Below, piece after piece: positions 25,771 through 35,932 of a DNA stretch of 64,000 nucleotides. Source of the stretch: Monosporascus cannonballus (lineage: Eukaryota > Ascomycota > Sordariomycetes > Xylariales); assembly GCA_004154925.1 (NCBI GenBank), contig QJNS01000192.1:1-64000 (forward strand), written 5' to 3'. The notes under the pieces are model-generated. The model was given only the letters and a program-made list of their open reading frames with translations. It searched no databases and was not told the DNA's origin. Numbering within the stretch: the first letter of the stretch is position 1; every line of letters starts with the position of its first letter. A program made the translations under genes and the position numbers.

Positions 25771-27239
25771 TCACGGGCGGGCCGAAGGGACGGGTCCTGG
25801 TCTTTCGCCATTGCCATATAACACTATACCGCCTGCAGTCAGTGAATGTCCTTTCAGAGCAGCTTTAGGGAGTGGTCCAGAGCTTTTGAGGTTCGTTTCA
25901 GGGACTGGAGCATCCCGAAGAGTTCTGTTAAAGAGCACTCTGCCGGTAGCATAAGAGATAAGGGGCAAGAAACAACATCGGAAACGGCTGACCAAAGCAA
26001 GTTCGCCCCAGTCCCCAGACCGCCGAGCAGGCCTCAAGCACGAGGAAGGGTCAACCAAAGCCGACGTTGGTGGTAATGTCTCCACGACCGTCGATTGCTT
26101 TAGCTGTGTTCCGTTCCTGGCGTGGTCTCGGCCACCAACTAGGAAGAAGAAGGTGTCGTTACGGTTATAGTCCGGCTCGATTACATTCTCCTCGCAGAAC
26201 CGGTGGCCCTCGAACTCCGAGTCGTAGTCCACGAATAGGACTCTGTCTTTGGTGAACTTTGAGTTGACTCTGTTAACCGCCGACTTGATCTTGGCGTTGA
26301 CCGCGAACACCAGCGCGTTCATCTGCAACCTCAAGGATTTCTTCAGCTTCGGCCCCAGCCACCAGACGCCGAAGCTCATCTCATCGCAGTCATCTGTCAC
26401 GTCGTTGAAGAAGCGCGCGTAGCCCGTAACGGTGACGAGGACTGCGATATCTGGCCAGTCAGTCATTGTCCTTTCCGGTCAGATAGGCGGATAACCCGGG
26501 GGGCTATAAGACATGGGTTCGGGAACCATAAACTCCTAAAGTTCTCTATTTGGAAATTTGTGCTCTTGAATTAGGAAGCGGAGGGGTAAATAACTTCAAA
26601 CATTGCTTACTTACACCATGGCTTCTTCTCCCAGCGCGCCCTGTCCAAGATCTCCATGATGACAAGCTCCAGGCGGTACTCGAACTCCTCGCCGGCGATG
26701 TGCTCGCGGGCGTGCCGCAGCTCCTCCTCGCACGTGCCCGAGTAGAAGCTGTAGAAGCGGAAGACGCACGCGTTCATGATGCCGAAGAAGCCGAGGTCGT
26801 TGCCGCCGAGGGACAGGAGCGCGAAGTCCGCCGGCAGCGAGGTGTTGAAGGCGTCGATCTGGCTGGCTTCCCCGCCCGAGAGCAAATCCGCCGTGGTCGC
26901 GCCCGTGCAAGACAGGAACTGGAACGAGGTGGCGTTCGGCCCTCCCTGGCTGGCCGCGAGGTCCGAAGCGATCAACCGCGGGTGCGCGTGTAAGCCGAGA
27001 CGGCAGTCGTCCTCCTTGCCCTCGAAGCCTGTGCCAATCCCGGCACTGTACGAGTCGCCCAGGGCGACGAACCCGGTTCGCGCCCGAGAACTGGCCACGG
27101 GGCGATGCGCTCGTGCGCTCTCGCCACCTCCTAGAACATTTTGCGCTTTAGGTCCCGTGGAAACGGACCCCCTAGGCTGATGGCCGGTTGCTGCGGCGGC
27201 GGCGCATAACAGAAAGGATAATCCCCGACGCAAGTACAT
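25771..27239 (-). CDS. Secreted SGNH/GDSL esterase-like protein
   Basis: Exons 27239-26611 and 26470-25771 are joined across a 140-bp intron (GTAAGC donor, GGAAAG acceptor, phase 2), giving about 442 residues. The start is an ATG followed by a short signal peptide (LSFLLCAAAAATG). Block I is GDSYSAGIG with nucleophile Ser63. FLSCTGATTADL is at about 108-119 and block III is LGGNDLGF with GGND at 145-148. Exon 2 continues with TVTGYARFFND and VDYDSEFEGHRFCEE, as in fungal secreted SGNH hydrolases, and later SGDWGELAL. In relatives the catalytic His sits in a C-terminal FHPK-like block. Here the corresponding part reads LPKAALKGHSLTA, so that His is not clearly present and the C-terminal region may be altered. 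Lipid or ester hydrolysis outside the cell is likely; the substrate is unknown. Confidence 0.8.
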
Positions 27240-28873
27240 GGCATGCTCCGTCGAGAAGGCAACCTATAGGCGGAAATGCATCTTGTGGTAGATACCTATT
27301 TCGCTTACTATACGACAGAAGATTTAGGTATATATTTCATCAGTCATTTGGTAATTCGGTGCAATTGACCAAGTGGCTTATTAATATGGCTTGGTCACCA
27401 GGCATCGCCGAGTCGCACTTCGTGTCATCCGTAGGGAGTGGCAGGATGCCAAAGATAAGAAAGGCAGCCAATAGCCTGAGCAGCTGGCGAACCTCTTGCA
27501 CACCCTAGGCAGCAACTTAAAACCTGGCCATCCCAGAAACAGTTTCTTACATGGCCAAGATAGATGATTTCTATGTGATACCAACTAGTAGATGCCACAA
27601 GGCTGGTAAGCAATCATATCAGGTTAAGTGCTGATTTGATGACCGCCCAAGATATTGTGACAATGTCCCGCTCGTATCTCTCATATTGATCATCTATCGA
27701 AATAAGACGGAAGTATTGTTGAAGAAGTACAGTGATATTTACCAGTTAGACCACTGGCGTTAAATCATTGATGAGCTTACTTTTTTATTTATATATAATG
27801 GAGGATTACACTGCCTCGTAAACGCACACCTGTCTGGAAGCTTGCATGCCCGGTGATGCCCTGAGCTGTCTTGAACGCTTAGTGGTTTATCCAATACCCA
27901 CAGGTATTTACCCAACCAGGGCTCTTCAGAGATTGACAACTAGACGATGGAGGGGATTGTAAAGGATGAAGAAAGGTGTAAGCGAGTCTCGGGAGATCTG
28001 GTTTGCCAATATGACAGGCCGCTGATATTTGAGTGTTGTCACAAACGGATATCTGCGTGACCTGGTATATCTGGTCCTATGTATCCTACCGGCAAGGGTC
28101 TCCATCGCGGGAATTCCAATGCGGCGTTGCAGAGCCGTGGAAGGACCCGGCTATTCGGCGCCTGCATCAATTGGTGCGTGAACGGACACGATCAACTGCT
28201 TGTCAAGTAGGAAGTGGATATGACCGAAGTCGAAGGAGACGGGAAATCGGGTGACATGAAGGGTTTCCCAGTGGAATCATCCGATAATATTGCGGAACTA
28301 AAGCTCGTCCTGGGAATGGGGGCCTAGGAAGCACGTACGGTTTCGTCTAGAAGAGCGTCACTTCGTAGATCAGGACCAGAGCGAATATGTCGAAGGTTAC
28401 TCTTATAGAGACGCGATAGAGTTGTATGTATCTTCATCTCGCCAACACATTCCTCACATCTTTGTGTTGGGGTTTATCATACTTAACTGTTGCGGAGTCT
28501 TGTTGGCTACCCCCTATTATACTACTTCCTGTAGGCGGTCAGTTATATAGTTGAGTTCCAAAGGAACAATATTGCACATCTGCTTCAAAGCGGTCGCTTT
28601 TAGGCCTCGCAGGTAGATGGGGGACGCCGGGGATTCAGACAAGATAGATGGCCGATATTATAGCTGGAATTCGTCACAAGCAAGTATGAAAGGATCTCAA
28701 TGAAGGTTCATGATTGAAGTAATGGTGAGAGGATATGCATCCTTTGTTACGCACTTCATGAACCGATGCAGTTATCCGCCAAGCATACCTCCTTATATGG
28801 TTACGGGCTGCCGCGCGGCTGACGGTCCGACTTTGGTTTTTAACAATATGCCGGCCTACTGGACCAATCTGAC
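27240..28873. other. Intergenic, upstream of the esterase gene
   Basis: No complete gene. A stretch near 28,120-28,327 has coding-like composition in one frame (GKSGDMKGFPVESSDN) but no start, splice or family match, so I do not call it. Confidence 0.45.
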
Positions 28874-29525
28874 ATGGTATTGCAATGGGACAAGGAGTGG
28901 GCGCTGCAGTACCTCATCAAGCAGCCAAGCAAGCGCCTGCCTCATGGGCTCCTCGAGGATAGAGCCCACAAGAGGCACCAGAAAGTCGTTGACTACGAGA
29001 CGGGCCAGATGGTCGGCTGCCGCCGCTGGATCCTCCCTGACCACCTGACGGGCGAATGGCTCGAGGCACAGACCCCTGCCGTGAGCTCTGACGAGGAGGA
29101 AGAGTATGCGGAGTCGCCTGGCAACGCCGATTGCGAATATGGAGCGGTATTGGACACTTTGGGCGTGCCCGTCGTCTCCCTCAAGAAACGGTTAATGGGG
29201 CGTGAAGGATACATGGGCGGACTTCCATTTTCCCCCTCTGCCTGTTCTGTTAGTCACTTATTTAGACGGTTAGAACTCGATTATCTTTTCCATGCATCCT
29301 GACAATAAGGGGCACGACATCGTAACTTTACTTGTCGAGAGCGGGATCGCCCAGGCTGAGGAGATGGGCGTCGACATTTTCGTGTTAGCTTTTAAGGTAG
29401 CAACAGGCGTCTACCACCAGCTAGGCTTCGAAATGCTAGGCCAGTTCGTGCCAGACGACTCCAAATATGGCGGCAAGAGCGAGTATGGAACGTACTTTCT
29501 TGGAAAAGTCGGCAAACGGTTATGA
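28874..29525 (+). pseudogene. Broken GNAT-family N-acetyltransferase
   Basis: The first frame contains KVVDYETGQMVGCRRWILPD, the beta-strand pair before the GNAT core. After a probable 57-bp intron that starts with GC rather than GT (29,217-29,273), ELDYLF follows and should run into MHPDNKGH. One extra C between TTC and ATG shifts the frame there, near 29,292. The second frame then reads LLVESGIAQAEEMGVDIFVL and GVYHQLGFEMLGQF to a stop at 29,525, which is motif A/B of GNAT. The N-terminal arm expected upstream is not recognisable. GNAT enzymes move acetyl from acetyl-CoA to amines. Because of the frameshift a full protein is unlikely, unless the extra C is a sequencing error. Confidence 0.7.
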
Positions 29526-30867
29526 AAGCAGCCTCCAGACACGTATGTATACTGGATGGCCTTGCCGAGCATTGCTGACGAAACTATCACTCTTTTGATA
29601 TCCTGTGCAACGAAGGAAGACGTTGGACATGTCTCGAGCCCCTCTGCAGAATACTATCACCAGATACTGTGGGAGACGAGAGCCGCTTCCCCCGGGCGAG
29701 TGGCACTAGAAGGGATCCCACAGTGTCAAGTACGAACGTAGCAAACGACATCCCGTCACATTAGGCGAGTTACGAGCTCGGAAATGTACGTAAATGCTCA
29801 ATGTCCTCGAACCTCAACCCCCAGAGTAGGGGACTTAAGGCGTAATGTTTTCGATCTTCGGGCCATTGACCTAACGTCAGTTATTAATGCTGTCGAACAC
29901 AACGCCGGTTTTCGGGTCTCCTGTTCTAGTAAGTCTCATGGGAGTGGTTTTATAGGTGCAACTCCAGTATTCTAGTTAATCCCTCTGCGTCATAATAATT
30001 TCGAGGCCAGCCAAGTCTTTCAACGTTGTCAGGGCTGCTAGCGGGCGGCATCGTATCGCGTAGTGGGAAGTAGGGTGGGAGTGTCAAACATCTCTTGACT
30101 AGCTTGGTGACGTCGGGAACTGAGATCTTATCACCCCGCATACGTCATAGCTATACCCCACCCTCCCCTATCCTGTCCCGGTCTAGATTCGTACCAACGG
30201 AAAGTTCCATTCAACGTGGAACTTACCTGATTCCTCTTATACGATATTTTTAGGTGCCTCGAGGGGCTTCAAGCAGGAGAATATCCATCGGATATAACGT
30301 TGTGCAATCGGGCGCCTGGTGATCGGTGGTGTTGTACTAATAAGTAGGGTGTATAGCCTGGGTCAATCGTTGTTACTACATTTATGCTTCCATCACGGGT
30401 CTTGATATCATAGCTACCTACGATGTGGCACCAAGCCAGAAATACTTGTGTAATTCTGAGGTAAAGAGACTCCAATCGGCTGCCTCAGCGCTTGTAGCAG
30501 CGTGTGGCTTTCCACAAGATATACCCCGAGACCCCCTTTGTCCATCATAGCCCCGTTCAGTGCCACATGCCTTCTCCTGCCTTGTAATCGAAGATACGCC
30601 ATAGACGCGGGCTCCCGGGACCGACGTCAGAGCTTATCCACTTGATGAAACTCAAATGTGCACCCAAACGCGACCGACTTCCTATATAACGCTTTCGAAG
30701 ACGACCCCCGCGATCTTGGCTGCTCTGATCCCCCAGATTTTATTCTTCACCACCCTATAGGAACCATATCTATCCTACCACTGCCAAGCATCTCTTGCTT
30801 GAGTATCTAGAAATTTACCCAACCCACTACTACCTCTGCACACTAAAGGCATCGCAGTATCGTTATA
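29526..30867. other. Intergenic, promoter side of LEA-like gene
   Basis: No gene supported. The last 150 bases before 30,868 are rich in C/T/A, as in fungal core promoters and leaders. Confidence 0.5.
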
Positions 30868-32048
30868 ATGGAGAGTATCACCTCTGCTGCCGCCGCCGCA
30901 GCTAAGGCCGTGTGGGGGGAGAATACCACACAACAGCAGCATGGAGACGAGCCTGCGTCTGGCCAGATCGGCAATACCGCGAAGGGGGAGCCATATGACG
31001 CTGGAAACCTAGGTACGTCAGCCTGTCACCACTTCAGCTTTTCCTCTCCTTTGCAATTAGTTCGCCGTAAACTGACACGTAACGGTAGACCAACCGGAAA
31101 ACAAAACCACCGGAGCGGCTGTCTTGGGTGAGAATATCACACAGCAGCAGCACCACGGGGAGGAGCCTGTCTCTGGGCAGACTGGCAACACGAGAAAGGG
31201 AGAGCCCTACGATGCGGGTAACCTAGGTACGCTAGCTAAAGGCAACTTCACTTTTTCTTACGCTTGTAATTACACGACTGAACACTAATATGTAACTATA
31301 GACGAGCCCGAAAACAGACCCACTGGTGTGACTCCTGACGAGAAACCATTAACCGGTCATAATGGTTCAGCGGAGTTCGCGAAGGGCACGGGCACGGCTA
31401 CTACAACTGAGAGCACGCCTGACCACCCCTCAGCCGATCTCAAGACGAGGGATGTGTCCGCGGACACCACCCAGAGCCAAAACGACGTGCGGGACCCACA
31501 AAATCCGCATACGAACCCCAAGTCGGCACCCACAGACGTAGACAACACGGGCGAAGGTCTAAGCAAGGCCCAGAAGCTGGAAGGATCTGGTCCTAAGCCT
31601 CTGGAGGCGATCGCAAAAGAGCACGGCGGTGATGCCAGCAACAGGGAGTTCAAGCCTACCTCGTCTACGAGCGGGGTCAGCGGGACCTCTACTAATCCGG
31701 TCAACGAAACCGCTTCAGAAGATGGTGTGAATGGTCCGCGGTCCCAGGACAAACGCGAGGGCAGCGGCGAACATTACGTCAAGAGCTCTGGGCTGCAAGC
31801 TGATGGCGGAGATTTCGACGTTACAAAGCCGGGTGCTGGCCGAGAAGCCGATCGTAAGTTGGACCAGTCATCACTGACATCTGAAGCAGGCATAATCGGC
31901 TGACCCGCTGTCCTTAGGCCTGATAGAAGAGAAGGGCATTCACAACCCGAACGGTGACAGCCCCAAGAAGGGAGTAAGCACGGAATCCAAGAGTGGTGAG
32001 AAGAAGGGCCTCGGCCAGAAGATCAAGGATAAACTGCATCGACACTAA
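30868..32048 (+). CDS. LEA-like disordered hydrophilic protein with duplicated exon
   Basis: Four exons, 30868-31012, 31089-31226, 31302-31853 and 31918-32048, all joined in phase 1, encode about 321 residues. Donors are GTACGT, GTACGC and GTAAGT. The protein is Gly/Ser/Thr/Asn/Glu-rich with almost no hydrophobic segments and no signal peptide, hence probably disordered and cytosolic. Exon 1 and exon 2 carry the same unit: GEN-T-QQQH, then GNT-KGEPYDAGNLG. The C-terminus (SGLQADGGDFDVTKPGAGRE, then a basic end GQKIKDKLHRH) matches a pattern I know from small conserved Pezizomycotina proteins often annotated as stress- or cell-wall-related. The biochemical role is unknown; a desiccation or stress-protectant role is inference from composition only. 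Confidence 0.85.
30910..31226 (+). repeat. Tandem exon duplication
   Basis: The end of exon 1 and all of exon 2 encode near-identical 36-residue units, both ending GEPYDAGNLG and both followed by a phase-1 intron starting GTACG. The intron sequences are not obviously alike. Confidence 0.85.
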
Positions 32049-32891
32049 GGTATATCTTCATTTGGTCGGCAAGCTTGTCATGGAATTCCTATTTCCCCGG
32101 GTGGTTGGTCCTCCCGTGTTGTCCTTTGATTAGCACGCCAAAATTGGTTGGCGGGAGAGACCTTTCCACTGTTCTTCTCTTCTCTTTAGGAGATTGGTAT
32201 ATGATGATATCCTGTATGAGTTATGAAATAAGAGTCTGTTCAACGCGTTTCCCCCTATCCACTCCACGCCTTGAACGCTCATGTCGGCATGAAGTACATG
32301 ATAACATCGATTTACCCTTTCGGGCTGGATTGACAGATCTACAACCCAGCTCCCCCGGGGTTGGCATGGAGAGGTCGTCGCTCGATTATTAAAGCGGCAA
32401 ACAATGGAAGATGATTGAATATCCGGAATCACCCGAGTTACTAAGGCCATCAACGAGAGTCTAGGCTGGTTCGTGTCACGGCAGGTGCCACCCACATAGG
32501 TCATATATATATTTGTATTGGGAGCCACCCGACCTAACTAACCCAACTAATAACAATAACAGACCAATGCACTGGACAGAGCTTCTGCTTTTTATACAGG
32601 TCGATTCTTCACTTGTTTTAAACCCGTTATAGTTCGCTTATTCCCATGACGGCTGGGGATGGAGCAGAACTACTACACATTCTTCTGGGGGTTAGCAGAA
32701 GCAACATACACAAAGAAAAGTCCCCTGGGACATGGCAGCTGGTGTGAAACCCAGCACCCCACCGAAATGAGAGAGATATCTGGGAGCATATGCCCGGTCC
32801 TTCGAAACTAATTTACAGAAAAGTTTTATACAATAATATACATTACTCATTAACTTTGAGATCATGAGTTTGAGGCTCATGCCGCCGCCGC
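32049..32891. other. Intergenic between convergent genes
   Basis: About 840 bp between the LEA-like gene (plus) and the Ser-rich gene (minus), which converge. It should hold both 3' ends. No terminator can be picked with confidence. Confidence 0.6.
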
Positions 32892-34330
32892 TTACCGCTT
32901 GTCCCACGTTCTCAGATACGTGTGGAGGACCGAGTCTTCACTCCCGGACCGCGCGTGTTCCTTGCTGCCTATCTGGCTCGACAGCTCCGTAGCCGAGGTC
33001 CTCAGATTCTGCAGGTCGCCTTGTGAGATCCGGTTTCCCTTGGAGTCCCAGCTCTCCACCGTCAGTCGACCCCGTGTCTCCTCTTCCAGGATGACGTGAA
33101 GGCCCTCGTCGCTCGCCGTCTTCGAGTGCCTCTCCGGCTCATAATTCGGCCCCCTCTGTGAATACGATGATGACGCCGACGACAGCCTTGCCGTTGATGA
33201 GGATTCCTCCTCCTCGCCGCGCATTAGGTCCTGCAGGATGGTCTTCCCCTCCTCCCGGTCCTCCTCACTGTTGATGCTCAAGCCCCAGGCCTTCAGGAAG
33301 GGCGCCTCGCCGCGATAGTTCCGGTGCAGCCACAGACGCTCCTGGGGCGTGTGGCGGGGCGGCCTCCTGGACTTCGGCTGCGTACTGTTGCCGCTGCCGG
33401 TGGTTATGGCCGTTGGTGCCGCCGCTGTAGATGTCTCCTTGTTCTGCGCGGACGGTTCCTTGATAATCGGCAGCGGCATCGATGGCGGCGGGCCAGCGGG
33501 AGGCGGCAGGCTCTTGGCGCCCGGCGCGCTGCTATCTTTGGTCATGAGTGTTGCCACATGGGCGGGGGCGGCCTGGTGGTCCTCGCGCTCCTCGGGCTGC
33601 GGGGGCAGCGTCTTCTGTTGCTGTGCGCGAGAGGATAAGCAGCTGCCGATGCCGCCGCCAAAGCCGCCGCTACCATGCGAGGAGGAGCTCCAGTGCAGGC
33701 GCCTCTCGCGGGAGGTGGACCGAGAGGGGCTCGGGAGCTGCTGGTGCTGCTGCATGCGCCGCTGCTGCAGCTCGTTGGTGGACTGCGAGCGCCGCAAAAG
33801 GCGCGGCTGCCCAGCAGCGACGGGGGGGTCCACCAAGGACACGCCCGAGTAGGTCCTGCTGGAGAAGGCGGGCGACGGCGCCGCCTTGTCCCAGGGCGTC
33901 GTCCCCTGCGTCCGCAGGGGGTCCGGTCGGAGCCCCGGCGACGGGTTCGGGTTCGATGACACGTCCGACGCCGGCGTGAGCGGCCAGACGCCCTGGCTCT
34001 TCGGCTCGCCTGTCGGCGGCTCGGGTGGCGGGCCGACCGGCCACAGCGTCAGGCGCTCCTCCCTCACCGCGCTGATGAAGGAGTCCAGGTCCGGCGTGTT
34101 CACTCGGGAGCCTCCAAGATGGACGATCTCGCGTGGCGATTCCGGGGCGATGCTGGGCGCGCTGGGAACGGGATATGCCGTTAGTAAATAGTAAAATGAA
34201 ATTCATGGTGATTTGATCGTGCGTGAAGTTGGTGGGCGGACGCTTACCTATCAGCACTGATGTTGCTGCTGCTGCCCCATTTCATCCACCCCGTGCGGCT
34301 GCGCAGACTCGGCTCCCTGGCTATCGCCAT
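32892..34330 (-). CDS. Conserved Ser/Pro/Gln-rich fungal protein, function unknown
   Basis: Exons 34330-34248 and 34161-32892 (86-bp intron, GTAAGC donor, TTACTAAC branch, TTCCCAG acceptor, phase 2) give about 450 residues. The long open frame alone has only a GTG start. The short first exon supplies an ATG and MAIAREPSLRSRTGW, a conserved-looking N-terminus, and the join reads ISADSAPSIAPESPREIVHL. The middle is low-complexity (Gln, Ser, Pro, Arg) and probably disordered. Near residue 300 a folded-looking motif reads RLWLHRNYRGEAPFLKAWGL, followed by an acidic DREEG helix. No transmembrane segment or catalytic motif is visible. I recognise the N- and C-terminal motifs as a filamentous-ascomycete orphan family but know of no function. 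GC content is higher than in its neighbours. Confidence 0.85.
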
Positions 34331-35932
34331 CGTGTGGTTTTCTTTTTCTCTCGCCAGGAGGTGTAATGTTTCGTTTAGCAAGCAACTGACTGGCTGCCTA
34401 TAGCTGTATCCAGACAGCACACAGATATTACACGCAATGCCGCAAGGTTCAGAAGCAAAATGAGAAGCGAAAATTTGAAGAACCAGAACACAATGGACAA
34501 CGAAGAAGTTCTTCGACTATGATTACATCCAAAAGCCCCCCTGTCCCGTCGCGGGCATGCACTGTGGTACGTGAGGTAGGGTCCCGATTAAGGTCGTCCG
34601 ATCTTTTCTTCTCATCTAACGGGGCTCATGTACCCCTTTACCCGTCTCGCTGACAAACCGATATGGGCGCTGGTTAGGCCGATTCGGAAAGGCTGATACG
34701 AAAAAGAAAAAGCAAGGCCATGCGGATATTAAAAGGATGCGGTTGCTTATAAGCGACGGAGACCCTCCCAAAATGAAAACAAGGATCGCGCTATAAGAGG
34801 CAATGCCCGCGATCGTCGTGCAGCCACGCTGGGCTTGTTGTGGGGCGCCAACCCGCCGACGGGCCCTGATGACCGCCATACCTGAAACTCGGCTAGCGGC
34901 AACAGTACTATATCATGATGATACAGTGCATTCTCTTCTGACCACTTTACCTCTCCTGCTGGGCTGGCTTTCCTGCGCACGAACGAACCTTCGCGCAGCA
35001 AAGGGGATGGTGGCGGCAGCGGCGGCGGTGGCCAGCTCAGCAACCAACCTTCCAGCTAACCAGGCGCCCAGTTCTGGCCCCGCACGGGGTCCTGGGAAAT
35101 TGATTTGAACAAGGACAAACTTGGTTGCATGAGATAGATTGATATTCGGGTTCCGTATTTTCGTTCGCGAGGAGGCTGCCGCCATTTAAGGCTTAGCGGC
35201 CCTCACCCCCGTGAGTTTCGGCTCGGTATCAAGGAATTAGACTAAGTTGGTACGTTTACGAAAGTTATGCATAGTTAAAGGGGGTTTAAACGGTAGCGTG
35301 AGGTTTAACGGTTGAATATCGTGGAAAAAGAAACGTCGGTCTGTGCCCGACAATCCTTAAAACGGCTGCTCCACTAGAGCGACTAAAATGAAAGAAACCT
35401 CCCCCCACCCCAAAAAAAGCAGGACAATGAATCATCCATGTCTACATCTGAGACCTTCCCCAGCCACGCACGAACTAGCTCTCAGGGAAATCATACGATG
35501 GAACTGATGTCACAGGCGAAAGACGCTGTTAAGTAGCTCATGCCCATATCTGATCTTTCGCGTTGATTCAGGCTTGGGCCGTGGACAATATCATCGAGGT
35601 TCGTGGACATGCCGTGGACCAAGCTGGGTTAGCACTGCTCTGGGCCGGCTTGAGATCTTGCGAGGTTTTCGCAGGAGTACAGGAGACGCAAGCCGTAGTT
35701 GTTTGCCCAACAGAACCTCGAGGAACGAAGCTGCACATGTTTAGTCTACGAAGGCTCAGCCTCAATTTTACAGTTCTTCAGTTTGCGTCAATGTTCGTAG
35801 TATAATGGCAGCAATAATGTTTTCTATTCACGAACCCCGTCGGAGGATATTGACTATGATCGCGTACATCCCAGCATATTGCAAAGACCTTTCTGGTCAA
35901 TCTGGATAGCACCAGGATCCCTTGCGATTTGT
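34331..35932. other. Intergenic, no supported gene
   Basis: 1.6 kb. The first part is the promoter of the Ser-rich gene and the end is downstream of the glycosidase-like gene. Nothing else is recognised. Confidence 0.55.

Noticed and set aside
33349..34191. Long plus-strand open frames of 100-167 codons
   Set aside because: Opposite-strand shadows of the GC-rich Ser/Pro/Gln-rich gene, with Gly/Arg/Cys-rich nonsense composition.
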